NCBI RefSeq assembly: GCF_000172415.1
Contig: NZ_ABLD01000003.1
Location: 62,001-126,000 of the forward strand
Length of the DNA: 64,000 nucleotides
DNA from: Paraburkholderia graminis C4D1M
Lineage (GTDB): Bacteria; Pseudomonadota; Gammaproteobacteria; Burkholderiales; Burkholderiaceae
Direction of reading: 5' to 3'
The position numbers and the translations under genes were made by a program. Below the pieces are notes generated by a model. That model had not been told where the DNA came from and made no database searches. It saw only the letters and a list, made by a program, of their open reading frames with translations. Below are positions 1-9,047 of the stretch, one piece after another. How positions within the stretch are numbered: the stretch's first letter is position 1; each line of letters starts with the position of its first letter.

Positions 1-1053
1 CATGCGTTCGGCCCGACTTCGAATCGCTATAGCTATAGCGCGTATCTCGCGCCGTGGCTCGCGAATCACGCGAAGCGCTTTGACGCCGTCATCGTGCACG
101 GCTTGTGGCAATACCACGGTTTCGCGACATGGAAGGCGCTGCACGACAGCGACGTGCCGTATTACGTGTACGCGCACGGGATGCTCGATCCGTGGTTCAA
201 GGAAGCGTATCCGCTCAAGCATCTAAAGAAATGGCTTTACTGGCCGTGGGCGGAGTACCGCGTGCTGCGCGACGCGCGCGCGGTGATCTTCACGACCGAA
301 GAAGAGCGCACGCGCGCACGGCAATCCTTCTGGCTCTATCGTGCGCGCGAGCGCATCGTGCCGTTCGGCACCACGGTGCCCGAGGTGGACGTAGCGTCGG
401 CGCGCGAAGCGTTTTTACAGGCCGTGCCGGGCGCACGCGGCAAACGCATCGTGCTCTTTCTCGGCAGAGTGCACGCGAAGAAAGGCTGTGATCTTCTGAT
501 CGATGCATTCGCGCGCGTCGCGCAACGCGACGACGCGCTGCATCTCGTGATTGCCGGGCCCGACGAAACCGGCTGGGCCGCGAGCCTGCGGGCTCAGGCG
601 CAAGCCGCCGGAATCGCGCATCGCCTGAGTCTGCCCGGCATGCTGCAAGGCGATCTCAAGTGGGGCGCTTTTTACGCGAGCGACGTGTTCGCCTTGCCGT
701 CGCATCAGGAGAACTTCGGCGTCGCGGTGGCCGAGGCACTCGGTTGCGGACTGCCCGCGCTGATCTCCGACAAGGTCAACGTATGGCGCGAAATCGAAGA
801 AGACGGCGCGGGACTGATAGCAACCGACACAGTCGACGGAACCGAGAAGAGCCTGATTCGCTGGCTCGAGCTCGACGACGCCGCACGCGCAGCCATGCGT
901 GTGCAAGCCGCGCGCACTTTCCATGCGCGTTTCCGCATCGACACCATGGTGAGTGCGTTGACGAGTTTGCTGGAAACGAGAGGCGGCCGCGACAGCGAAG
1001 CGAACCGCAACAAGCTCGCCGGGTTGCGCGAGGCGAGCCAGCCGAGCCGCTGA
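1..1053 (+). CDS. GT4-type glycosyltransferase, 5' end outside window
   Basis: Probable exopolysaccharide glycosyltransferase of the GT-B fold, adding a nucleotide-activated sugar to a lipid-linked repeat unit at the cytoplasmic membrane face. The frame is open from base 1, so the N terminus lies to the left. The visible part has an N-terminal-domain region (VIVHGLWQYHG, YVYAHGMLDPWF) and a C-terminal GT4 half with VLFLGRVHAKKG, then LPSHQENFGVAVAEALGCG, the usual donor-binding E-x7-E region. The stop is followed at once by a terminator hairpin, so this ends a plus-strand unit that converges on the GMC oxidoreductase gene. Donor and acceptor sugars cannot be read from the sequence. An internal ATG at 94 is not the start, because clear homologous sequence continues upstream of it. 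Confidence 0.85.
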   Translation, partial: HAFGPTSNRYSYSAYLAPWLANHAKRFDAVIVHGLWQYHGFATWKALHDSDVPYYVYAHGMLDPWFKEAYPLKHLKKWLYWPWAEYRVLRDARAVIFTTEEERTRARQSFWLYRARERIVPFGTTVPEVDVASAREAFLQAVPGARGKRIVLFLGRVHAKKGCDLLIDAFARVAQRDDALHLVIAGPDETGWAASLRAQAQAAGIAHRLSLPGMLQGDLKWGAFYASDVFALPSHQENFGVAVAEALGCGLPALISDKVNVWREIEEDGAGLIATDTVDGTEKSLIRWLELDDAARAAMRVQAARTFHARFRIDTMVSALTSLLETRGGRDSEANRNKLAGLREASQPSR

Positions 1054-1062
1054 ATTGCACGA

Positions 1063-1091
1063 AAAAAACGGCGCTCGTTCGAGCGCCGTTT
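1063..1091 (+). terminator. Rho-independent terminator after the glycosyltransferase
   Basis: A perfect 12-bp stem (AAACGGCGCTCG at 1066-1077, CGAGCGCCGTTT at 1080-1091) has a run of seven A upstream and a short T tract at the end of the stem. It lies between convergent genes and could act in both directions. Confidence 0.7.
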
Positions 1092-1137
1092 GCGTTAGCG
1101 GCGGCAGCGCGTTGGCCGCGCCGCCTTCTCTTCTACT

Positions 1138-2871
1138 TCATTGTTCCTTCATCAACGACGTCAACGTCGACGCTGCGATAGGCAACGTCTCGACCGGAGA
1201 CTGCGCCGGCGCGATTACGTTATTCTCCGCTTCCGCATGCGTTGCGCCGACGACGTGCGGCACATCGAGCTGACGCGCCAGATGTCCGGCGAGCCTGAGC
1301 GACAACGCGGCAATCGTAATGGTCGGGAAGTTTGCGCCGACAGTCGGAAACACCGAACTGCCGCCGATATACAGATTGCTGATGCCATGCACCTTGCAAT
1401 CGCGATCGACCACGCCTTCGCGCGGCGAATCGTGCATGCGTGTCGTGCCCATGTGATGCCATGTGCCTTCCAGCTTATCGGGCCACGCCCGGCCTTCGAG
1501 CGGCGCGTCGAGCTCGACATCGGCGAAGCGGGCCATCTGCAACTCTCTTGCGAATCCGGCGAATGTTTTATCGAACGTGCGCTTCACCTGGTCGCCGAGA
1601 CGCCACTCCACCTTCACGCGCGGCATGCCAAAACGATCGCGCTTATCCGCGCACAACGTCACGCGGCTATCCGGATTCGGCACTGCCTCGACGATGGCCT
1701 GCAGCGTGACGTCGGTGATGAGTGCGGGCCATTGCAGCAAGCGCGCGAGGCCGTATCCGACCGTATGCAGCGGATGCGCGACCATCGTCGCGATGTCGGC
1801 TGTGAGCCTGCGTCCGGGCTGGTCCTTGAGCATCAGCGCTTCCTTGCAGCGAATCAGCGCCTCCGAGCCCGCACTCGCCTCGCCGTACCAGCGCGAATAG
1901 AGCCACACGCGGGAATTGAGCAGTTGTTCGCGCTCCATCATTTCGCGCTTCGGCGCGAACTGCGAGGAGATCTTCGTGCCATGCGCCGAGACCGCGGCAT
2001 TCTGGTAGTGATACTTGATGTCGTAGAGCTTGTTACGCGGGACGCCCTGGCGGAAGCGAACCTTTCCACACATCATTCGCGGATGGTCCATGAAATAGCG
2101 TCCCACGAGATCGTTAGTGTTCCCAAGTCCTGCTGCATGTACATTGTTCGAAGCGAGCAGCAGTCGCGCGTTCTCGATCCCGCCCGCAGCGAGTACGAAG
2201 ATGCGCGCCTTCACGGTCATCCGACGGCCGCTGAGCGTGCCGACCTGCACGCGCGTAATCGTGGTGCCTTGCGCATCGGCGTCGATATTGAGGACGTTCG
2301 CGTGCAGAAAGACGCGCACCCGCGTGGAGCGCCCCAATTCCTCGCGATACACCTTGCCGAAGCGCACCGGCGGGCTGAACTGCGCAACGGTGTCGCGCAT
2401 GTCGCCGGTGCCAAGCGGTAGACGGCGCACGTCGGAGCGGCCAATCTCACGCTCCCAGTATGCGGGGTCGAAGTTCTGCGGACCGAGCTTCAGCAATTCA
2501 TGCGTGCGCGCGTAGTACGGCGCGAGTTCTTCGAGTCCGAATGGCCAGCCGCTATGCGGAATCCAGTCGCGCTTCTCGAAGTCCCACGGATCGAGCGGAC
2601 GGCACCAGCCGCCCCAGCAGTTGCTGCTGCCGCCGAAATAGCGGCTGCGCGAGCCGTCCGCGAATCGATACGGCAGTCCGGCGTTTTCGCCGCGGTACAG
2701 GTCGCGCGTTTCTTCGTCAGGCGCAAACCCGCCGCTTTCCAGCAGGCAGGTATCCACCCCGGCGGCCGACATTTCGCGTGCGAGCGTGATGCCCGCGACG
2801 CCTCCCCCGATAATGCAGACCGTCGTTTCGATGACCGTATTTTGTTCGACATTGCGAGTATCGATGAACAT
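1138..2871 (-). CDS. GMC family FAD-dependent oxidoreductase
   Basis: A 577-residue glucose-methanol-choline family oxidoreductase. The N terminus has the FAD-binding Rossmann motif GGGVAG at residues 22-27 and a following acidic LLES. The C-terminal catalytic region has WHHMGTTRMH near residues 471-480 and a conserved FAD-contacting stretch (IGGSSVFPTVGANFPTITI). Family members oxidise alcohols or sugars. Its place between an acetyltransferase gene and glycosyltransferase genes suggests it oxidises a sugar or sugar-linked alcohol in the exopolysaccharide pathway, but no substrate can be read. There is no clear signal peptide, so it is probably cytoplasmic. It follows the acetyltransferase gene on the same strand by about 170 bp. 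The ATG at 2871 places the Rossmann motif at the expected distance from the N terminus. Confidence 0.88.
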   Translation of the reverse strand: MFIDTRNVEQNTVIETTVCIIGGGVAGITLAREMSAAGVDTCLLESGGFAPDEETRDLYRGENAGLPYRFADGSRSRYFGGSSNCWGGWCRPLDPWDFEKRDWIPHSGWPFGLEELAPYYARTHELLKLGPQNFDPAYWEREIGRSDVRRLPLGTGDMRDTVAQFSPPVRFGKVYREELGRSTRVRVFLHANVLNIDADAQGTTITRVQVGTLSGRRMTVKARIFVLAAGGIENARLLLASNNVHAAGLGNTNDLVGRYFMDHPRMMCGKVRFRQGVPRNKLYDIKYHYQNAAVSAHGTKISSQFAPKREMMEREQLLNSRVWLYSRWYGEASAGSEALIRCKEALMLKDQPGRRLTADIATMVAHPLHTVGYGLARLLQWPALITDVTLQAIVEAVPNPDSRVTLCADKRDRFGMPRVKVEWRLGDQVKRTFDKTFAGFARELQMARFADVELDAPLEGRAWPDKLEGTWHHMGTTRMHDSPREGVVDRDCKVHGISNLYIGGSSVFPTVGANFPTITIAALSLRLAGHLARQLDVPHVVGATHAEAENNVIAPAQSPVETLPIAASTLTSLMKEQ

Positions 2872-3042
2872 CCGCAGCTCCCGTGTTCTTCATCATGATT
2901 TTTTAAGGCGTCGCCGGCTTGCGGGCCTATGGCCGGCAAGCAACGCGCCCCTATGCCGTGACCGGATGCATCAATTGTCCGGTTGCCACGACATCGGTCT
3001 CCTCAGCGTATAAAAGCTGCGGATCTATTTCTGTGCTTCAGG

Positions 3043-3657
3043 TCACGGAAGAAAACGCTTCCGCAAAAAACGACACGGGTTCCCGCCGTATACGCCCCCG
3101 GCTTCGAGCGAGCGATGCACGACAGAGAGCGGTGTGACGACCGCCGAGCGGCCTATCGTCACGCCCATTTGCACGACGCATTTAGACGTGATCCACACGC
3201 CGTCCTCGATCACGATCGGCGCGACGCGCAAGTCCATCGTGGTGCTCATATCGTGCGAGCCGGCTGTCAGGAACGTTCCCTGAGAAATGCAAACATTGGA
3301 GCCGATGCGAATCGGTGCCTGGTTATAAATCCATACGTCGACGCCGAACCAGCACTTGTCGCCCACTTCGAGATTCCACGGCGCCTTCACCCGCAATGGA
3401 TGCACGAAGCGGCAGCCAGTACCGATCCGCGCGCCGAACAGACGCAGCAACGCGACGCGCACGGATGAGAGCGGCAGCAGCTTGTTATTGATGACGCACG
3501 CCTCGACCACAAACCATATGAGCTCGACGAGCGCGCCGCGCCCCGCACGATAATTGCCCTTGCCCGCGAGGCTCAGGTCGATCACGCGATGCTCCGCGCC
3601 GGCGCTTTCAGTTGGCGGCGCACAAGCGAGCCGCGGATCGTCTGCGATATTGCCCAT
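3043..3657 (-). CDS. WcaF-like colanic-acid-type acetyltransferase
   Basis: A 204-residue left-handed beta-helix (hexapeptide repeat) acyltransferase of the WcaF/NodL type. It probably O-acetylates a sugar of the lipid-linked exopolysaccharide repeat unit using acetyl-CoA. Hexapeptide turns begin near residue 80 (VGDKCWFGVDVWIYN) and run to about residue 190. The likely catalytic histidine is in TAGSHDMSTT, and GGNPCRFLRKR is the typical C-terminal end of this family. The start at 3657 is preceded by GGAGAAG at good spacing. The gene lies upstream of the GMC oxidoreductase gene on the same strand and is probably co-transcribed with it. Confidence 0.85.
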   Translation of the reverse strand: MGNIADDPRLACAPPTESAGAEHRVIDLSLAGKGNYRAGRGALVELIWFVVEACVINNKLLPLSSVRVALLRLFGARIGTGCRFVHPLRVKAPWNLEVGDKCWFGVDVWIYNQAPIRIGSNVCISQGTFLTAGSHDMSTTMDLRVAPIVIEDGVWITSKCVVQMGVTIGRSAVVTPLSVVHRSLEAGGVYGGNPCRFLRKRFLP

Positions 3658-3839
3658 GATTCTTCTCCATACCGTGCGCCGTGCGTTTATGCACAGGGAT
3701 GCTAATTAATCTCGATGCCTGTCTTTGGCAGACTCGCTCTTCTTCACTACGTGGCCGCGCAGGCAAGCGTTTTGGCGGCTGCGTGCATGGATTTTGGCGC
3801 ACGATGTTTTCATTGGACTGCATCAACCCGGGGACCACA

Positions 3840-4322
3840 ATGACAACACTGATTCGACACACCGCCCACTGCATGCTTCTTCTCACCGCCGTTTGCGCCG
3901 CACCCGCATTTGCGCAGAAGGCCGCGCCGGCCATGACCGCCACGGCGCCGACCGGCTATGGCGCGCCGGCGCCCGCTCCAGTCGATCGCCGCGCCGTTCA
4001 GCGCAAGCGCGAACAGAAGCTGCTGGGCGCGCCTGACGGCTACGTCGCCGGCAATCCGCAGGACGCCAATATCGACAACGGGCGCCGTGCAGCCCTGCTC
4101 GACGAACAACGCATGACCGTCACCGATGGCGAGCAAGCCGGCAAGCCGGGTGCAGCGGGCAAGCGCAAGGCGCCGCCCGTCGCGAACGGGCAGTTGCGTG
4201 TCGCCGATGCGGCAGCGCGTCCGCGCGCCGACGACAAGCTCGTGCCGCAAGGCGCCGCCAAGGCCACCTACGCCGATCCGTACACGATGGGTAAGCGTTC
4301 CGTCTACCGTTCGCCGTGGTGA
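3840..4322 (+). CDS. Secreted protein of unknown function within the EPS locus
   Basis: A 160-residue protein that I do not recognise. It starts MTTLIRHTAHCMLLLTAVC and has a signal peptide with a likely cleavage after PAFA (about residue 24). The mature part is low in hydrophobics and rich in Ala, Pro, Arg and Lys, with sequences such as RRAVQRKREQKLLGAPDGY, and it probably lacks a large folded core. It lies alone on the plus strand between minus-strand exopolysaccharide genes. The ATG at 3840 was chosen because it begins the signal peptide; an upstream in-frame ATG at 3681 would add 53 residues unlike a signal sequence. A periplasmic or secreted accessory role in polysaccharide export is only a guess from position. 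Confidence 0.6.
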   Translation: MTTLIRHTAHCMLLLTAVCAAPAFAQKAAPAMTATAPTGYGAPAPAPVDRRAVQRKREQKLLGAPDGYVAGNPQDANIDNGRRAALLDEQRMTVTDGEQAGKPGAAGKRKAPPVANGQLRVADAAARPRADDKLVPQGAAKATYADPYTMGKRSVYRSPW

Positions 4323-4350
4323 TCCTGCACTCATGATGGCCGCGGCCGGA

Positions 4351-5682
4351 TCATTCCGGCGCGGCGTCCTCCGTGGTCGCCGGCTTCGCATGCGGCACGA
4401 CCACCGCTGAAGGCCTGGCGTCGAAGTACGTAGCGCTCGCCTTCAAGCGCCTTCTTCCTGCCGCGCGGCACAGCATGCCGATGCGTTCTTCAAAAGTACT
4501 AATTGTCGAGTCCGGCGAAAGCGCGCTCTCCGCGTAATCGCGCGCGGCTCGTCCGAGCGCCGCGCGCCGCTCGGGGTCGTTGGCGAGAGCGGTGATCGCG
4601 CCGACCAGCGCCTTCACGTTATCGGGCGGCACGACGACGCCGCGCGCATGCACCGCCTCGTGCAGCGCGGTGCCGCGCCGCGCCATCGCGATCGTCGCGC
4701 GGCCGCTCGCGAACATGCCGGTCAGCTTCGACGGCATGACGAGATCCGCTGCATCGGCGCGTTGAGGCAGCACGTGAATGTCCGCGAGATTGAGCAGTTC
4801 GTTCAGGCGCTCGGCCGGTTGAAGCGGCAAGAAGACGCAGTTCGGCAACGTTGCGCAGCGCTTCTCCAGGTTCTCTCTCGCCGCGCCGCCGCCACAAAAT
4901 ACGAACGTGACATCAGGACGGGACGCGAGCGAAGCAGCGGCTTCCGCAAGCGTTTCAATGCCCTGCTTCGCGCCCATGTTGCCGGAGTACAGCACGACTT
5001 TCTGCGCGTCGGACAGATTCAACTCGCTACGGTATTCGCTCGCGCGCGACAGCGGATAAATGGCCGACACGTCGACCCAATTGGGCAGACACACCACTTT
5101 CGAAGGCGCTACGCCTTTCGCCGACGCACGCGCGCTCATCTGCCGCGTGATCGACGACACCGCGTCGAAACGCCGCAACAACTGGCTTTCGACCCAGCGC
5201 GCGATTCGCGCCGCGCGCGAGCCTTTGAGAAGGCCGAGTTCGAACGCCGCGTCGACTTCGTAATCCTGAATGTGCAGCCACGCGCTGGCGCGCGCCACGC
5301 GAGCCAGTGCAAGGCATGCCGGCGCGCATATCAAGGTCGGCGCGATCAACACGACTGCATCGGGGCGCCATAACGCCTGCAAGGCGAGCACAGGCAGCGA
5401 GGTCGCAGCAAAGCTTGCCAGATGAATCATCCGCTTCAGGCCGCTCGGTCGCGACGGCACCCACAGCGGCGCGCGCCAGATCGCGACGCCGTCGCGCTCT
5501 TCCCGCCGATAACGCCACGACGCATAGCCCGGCGAAACCTGCCATTCAGGGTAGTAAGGCGGAGCGCATACCACCCGCACCTCGTGCCCTCGACTTGCGA
5601 GCAGCGCGGCCATTTCAGCCGTGTACTTGCCGGTCCCCGTGAGCTCGGGCGCGTAATTGAGGCCGTAGATCAGGATCTTCAT
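4351..5682 (-). CDS. wcaI: WcaI-type glycosyltransferase (GT4)
   Basis: A 443-residue GT-B glycosyltransferase closely resembling colanic acid WcaI. It starts MKILIYGLNYAPELTGTGKY, the family hallmark, followed by HEVRVVCAPPYYPEW. The C-terminal half has VVLYSGNMGAKQGIETLAEA and the donor-site region DLVMPSKLTGMFASGRATIAMA. WcaI proteins are thought to transfer fucose during colanic acid assembly. The gmd and fcl genes for GDP-fucose lie upstream on the same strand, which fits, but donor use is inferred. The C-terminal 30 or so residues are a non-conserved tail. It is followed by the convergent secreted-protein gene and preceded by another GT4 gene about 60 bp away. Confidence 0.85.
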   Translation of the reverse strand: MKILIYGLNYAPELTGTGKYTAEMAALLASRGHEVRVVCAPPYYPEWQVSPGYASWRYRREERDGVAIWRAPLWVPSRPSGLKRMIHLASFAATSLPVLALQALWRPDAVVLIAPTLICAPACLALARVARASAWLHIQDYEVDAAFELGLLKGSRAARIARWVESQLLRRFDAVSSITRQMSARASAKGVAPSKVVCLPNWVDVSAIYPLSRASEYRSELNLSDAQKVVLYSGNMGAKQGIETLAEAAASLASRPDVTFVFCGGGAARENLEKRCATLPNCVFLPLQPAERLNELLNLADIHVLPQRADAADLVMPSKLTGMFASGRATIAMARRGTALHEAVHARGVVVPPDNVKALVGAITALANDPERRAALGRAARDYAESALSPDSTISTFEERIGMLCRAAGRRRLKASATYFDARPSAVVVPHAKPATTEDAAPE

Positions 5683-5743
5683 TGTGCGTATCTAACGTGT
5701 TAAAGCTTCCATGCCCGACCTCGCGGCGGCGCCGCGACACCCG

Positions 5744-6886
5744 TCAATCGCTCAGCATCAGCGCACAGCCCCGGGCAATATTGGCGGCTGCGGAAGGCGG
5801 ATCAAACCGGCGAATCACTTCCATGCAACGGTGAGCGGTGCCGCTCGCATCGGCGAAGGCTTCCATTGCTTTTAGCAGCGTGCGCTGCAATCCGGCGACG
5901 TCGCCTGCGGTAAACGAATAGCCGCTCACGCCGTCGATCACGAGTTCCGGCACGCAGCCGCAACTCTCGCTGACGACAGCCGGACAGCCGTGCGCGAGCG
6001 CTTCGTTGACGACGAGACCCCACGGCTCGCTGAAGCTCGGCAGCACCATGCAGGTCGCGCCGTAGTACTCGCGCGTGAGCGGCTCATCCTGCAAGCTGCC
6101 CGCGAACGTTACGGCGTTCTCAAGGTGCAATTCGACGGCTTTTGCACGCAATGCGTCGGCCATCGGCCCCGTGCCGACAATGCGCAATTGCGCAGCGGGT
6201 ACGCGTTTTTGCAAACCGGCAAACGCTTCGATCAACGTGCCGACGCCCTTCTCTTCCGACAGACGCCCGACGTATAGAAACACCGGCGGATTGCCGGCAC
6301 GCGCGGCGACGCGTTCGACCAATGCCCGCTCCGGCGAAAAAGAACCGGGCAGTGCGGCGGCCTGACACGGTATAAAAATCTTCTCGCGCTTCGCGCCGAG
6401 CGACAGCAGATACTCGCGGCTGCGCTCGCCGAAACCGAAATAGCCGTCGCACAGCGAGAAAAACACGCGCTTCGGAATAGACGTGAGAAGCTTCTTCGGA
6501 CGATCGCGTCCGGTCGAATCGCAGAACACCGCGCGCCGCTTGCCGGTCACAATGCAAGCCGCAAGCATCGCCCAGTATTCCGGACGGTGATAACCCGGCA
6601 GCACGATCAGATCGGACTTCGCCTTCAGCACTTCCCACGTCAGCCGCGCGATCATCTTGATCGTCGGCACGTCTTCGTAACAGCCGTCGAAGAGCTTCTG
6701 CATCGGATAACGATGGTACGAATAGTCGACCTCGGAAAAGCCGATGCGGTCGTGCTCGGTATCGGCGATCTGCACCATCCGGTAGCGAATTGCTCCGGAT
6801 GCCGAAATATTATGCAGCGCAGAAAAGACGACACCTTTGTGACGCGACCATACGACGTTATGGAAGATGGTGACGGATGCACTCAT
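5744..6886 (-). CDS. GT4 family glycosyltransferase
   Basis: A 380-residue GT-B glycosyltransferase. The C-terminal domain has PVFLYVGRLSEEKGVGTLIE and VLPSFSEPWGLVVNEALAHG, the GT4 donor-binding E-x7-E region. The start at 6886 (MSASVTIFHNVVWSRHKG) was chosen over an in-frame start at 6946. A GGAG ribosome-binding site precedes it at suitable spacing, and the longer form would run into the end of fcl. It lies about 25 bp downstream of fcl, so it is in the same operon as gmd-fcl. It probably transfers a GDP-sugar residue to the repeat unit; the exact sugar is unknown. Confidence 0.83.
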   Translation of the reverse strand: MSASVTIFHNVVWSRHKGVVFSALHNISASGAIRYRMVQIADTEHDRIGFSEVDYSYHRYPMQKLFDGCYEDVPTIKMIARLTWEVLKAKSDLIVLPGYHRPEYWAMLAACIVTGKRRAVFCDSTGRDRPKKLLTSIPKRVFFSLCDGYFGFGERSREYLLSLGAKREKIFIPCQAAALPGSFSPERALVERVAARAGNPPVFLYVGRLSEEKGVGTLIEAFAGLQKRVPAAQLRIVGTGPMADALRAKAVELHLENAVTFAGSLQDEPLTREYYGATCMVLPSFSEPWGLVVNEALAHGCPAVVSESCGCVPELVIDGVSGYSFTAGDVAGLQRTLLKAMEAFADASGTAHRCMEVIRRFDPPSAAANIARGCALMLSD

Positions 6887-6911
6887 TTTTATGCAGCTCC
6901 TCGAAAAGACG

Positions 6912-7868
6912 TCATTGCACGGCGGCCGCGGTCGGCGACCCGGCATAGGATTCGACGAATTCCCGATACGTCGACGCGATTCCCTGCTCCAGTCCGATCG
7001 TTGCCCGCCAGCCCATCTGCGCGAGGCGCGAGACGTCGAGCAACTTGCGCGGCGTGCCGTCGGGTTTCGACGCGTCGAACACGAGCTCGCCGTCGAAGCC
7101 GACCACCTTGCAAATGCACTCCGCCAGTTCGCGTATCGACAGATCTTCGCCGACGCCCACGTTGAAAAGCCCTTCCATCACGTTGTTTTCGAGCACGAAC
7201 AGCGTGGCCGCGGCGAGATCGTCGACATGCAGGAACTCGCGGCGCGGTGTGCCCGAGCCCCATACCGTCAGCGTATCGGCGCCGTTCAGCTTGGCTTCGT
7301 GCGCCTTGCGCAGGAGCGCCGGCAACACATGGCTGCTCTTGAGATCGTAGTTGTCGTTCGGGCCGTACAGGTTGGTCGGCATCAGCGATACGTACTGCGT
7401 GTTGTATTCGCAGTTGTACGCCTCGCAGAGTTTCAAACCGGCGATCTTCGCGATGGCGTATGCGTCGTTCGTCGGCTCGAGCGACGAAGTCAGCAGATAC
7501 TCCTCGCGAATCGGCTGCGGGCATTGCTTCGGATAAATGCACGACGAACCGAAAAACACCAGCCGCTCGACCTGCGCCCGATACGCGGCGTGAATCACGT
7601 TGGTCTCGATCACCAGGTTTTCATAGATGAACTCACCCGGCCGCGACGCGTTGGCAAAAATGCCGCCCACGCGCGCCGCCGCCAGCAGCACGACGTCGAT
7701 CTTCTCGGCCTCGAAAAAACGGTTCACAGCGGCCTGATCCATGAGATCGAGCTCGAGCCGCGTGCGCGTGACGACGTTCGTGTAGCCCGCTGCGACGAGC
7801 CGCCTGACGAGAGCCGAGCCGACCATGCCGCGGTGCCCCGCGACGAAAATGCGTGACTGTTTGTTCAT
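6912..7868 (-). CDS. fcl: GDP-L-fucose synthase
   Basis: A 318-residue NADPH-dependent epimerase/reductase that turns GDP-4-keto-6-deoxymannose into GDP-L-fucose. It is an extended SDR enzyme. The Rossmann motif GHRGMVGSALVRR is at the N terminus, FFGSSCIYP carries the active-site serine and cysteine, and NDAYAIAK is the YxxxK motif. The length matches the family (about 320). The start at 7868 (MNKQSRIFVAGHRGMVG) follows gmd by 4 bp, so the two are translationally close and act in sequence. Confidence 0.95.
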   Translation of the reverse strand: MNKQSRIFVAGHRGMVGSALVRRLVAAGYTNVVTRTRLELDLMDQAAVNRFFEAEKIDVVLLAAARVGGIFANASRPGEFIYENLVIETNVIHAAYRAQVERLVFFGSSCIYPKQCPQPIREEYLLTSSLEPTNDAYAIAKIAGLKLCEAYNCEYNTQYVSLMPTNLYGPNDNYDLKSSHVLPALLRKAHEAKLNGADTLTVWGSGTPRREFLHVDDLAAATLFVLENNVMEGLFNVGVGEDLSIRELAECICKVVGFDGELVFDASKPDGTPRKLLDVSRLAQMGWRATIGLEQGIASTYREFVESYAGSPTAAAVQ

Positions 7869-7872
7869 CGCA

Positions 7873-8991
7873 TCACTCGTGATGTTCGAGCGCCGTGAAG
7901 CCGGCGAGCGTGACGAGCGCGTCACGACGTGCAATCTGGAAGTCGGAGCGCACCATCTCCTTGACGAGCGCGGCAAACGGCGTGGTGGGTTGCCAGCCCA
8001 GCTTCGCATGCGCCTTCGACGGATCGCCGAGCAACGTCTCGACTTCGGCCGGCCGGAAGTAGCGCGGATCGACACGCACGATCACGTCGCCCGGCGACAT
8101 TCTGGTCTCGCGCCCTTCCACTTTGTCGACAATGCCGATTTCGTCGACACCGCTGCCTTCAAAGCGCACCGTGACACCCAGTTCACCCGCGGCATGCTGG
8201 ACGAACTGACGCACGCTGTACTGCACGCCGGTCGCAATCACGAAGTCCTCCGGCTGCTCCTGTTGGAGCATGCGCCACTGCATCTCGACGTAATCGCGCG
8301 CATGGCCCCAGTCGCGCAACGCCGACAGATTGCCGAGATAGAGCGTCTTCTGCATGCCGACCGCAATACGCGCAATCGCACGCGTGATCTTGCGCGTCAC
8401 GAAAGTCTCGCCACGCACCGGCGATTCGTGATTGAACAGAATCCCGTTGCAGGCATAAAGACCGTACGCTTCGCGATAATTGACCGTTGTCCAGTACGCG
8501 AACATCTTCGCCACCGCATAGGGGCTGCGCGGATAGAACGGCGTCGTCTCCGATTGCGGCACTTGTTGCACGAGGCCGTAAAGTTCGGACGTCGACGCCT
8601 GGTAAAATCGCGTCTTATTCTGCATACCTAAGATACGCACAGCCTCCAAAATCCGCAGTGCGCCAAGACCATCGGCGTTGGCCGTGTACTCCGGTTCCTC
8701 GAACGACACCGCAACGTGGCTTTGTGCCGCGAGGTTATAAATCTCGTCCGGCTCCACGCGCTGAATCACGCGCAGAATGCTGGTGGAGTCCGTGAGATCG
8801 GCGTGATGCAGAAAGAGGTGCTGTTCCGGATCGTGTGGGTCTCTATAGAGGTGATCGATCCGGTCTGTGTTAAACAGCGACGACCTGCGTTTGATGCCGT
8901 GCACGTCGTAGTTTTTGGCGAGCAGCAGCTCGGCGAGGTACGACCCGTCCTGCCCCGTGATCCCCGTGATCAGCGCGACCTTGCGTTTCAT
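7873..8991 (-). CDS. gmd: GDP-mannose 4,6-dehydratase
   Basis: A 372-residue SDR dehydratase that converts GDP-mannose to GDP-4-keto-6-deoxy-D-mannose, the first step to GDP-fucose (also used for GDP-rhamnose). It shows [15 protein letters not shown] with its NADP-binding glycines at the N terminus, [10 protein letters not shown] with catalytic Ser/Glu, and [13 protein letters not shown] with the YxxxK pair. [16 protein letters not shown] is diagnostic of Gmd. AAGGAG lies upstream of the ATG. It is followed by fcl at 4 bp, and its substrate comes from the ManC-type enzyme encoded in the same block. Confidence 0.96.
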   Translation of the reverse strand: MKRKVALITGITGQDGSYLAELLLAKNYDVHGIKRRSSLFNTDRIDHLYRDPHDPEQHLFLHHADLTDSTSILRVIQRVEPDEIYNLAAQSHVAVSFEEPEYTANADGLGALRILEAVRILGMQNKTRFYQASTSELYGLVQQVPQSETTPFYPRSPYAVAKMFAYWTTVNYREAYGLYACNGILFNHESPVRGETFVTRKITRAIARIAVGMQKTLYLGNLSALRDWGHARDYVEMQWRMLQQEQPEDFVIATGVQYSVRQFVQHAAGELGVTVRFEGSGVDEIGIVDKVEGRETRMSPGDVIVRVDPRYFRPAEVETLLGDPSKAHAKLGWQPTTPFAALVKEMVRSDFQIARRDALVTLAGFTALEHHE

Positions 8992-9047
8992 GAAGGCTTC
9001 TCCTTGTTAACTTTTCAACACTTGTAGCGAGAAACTCGGCCGCGATT

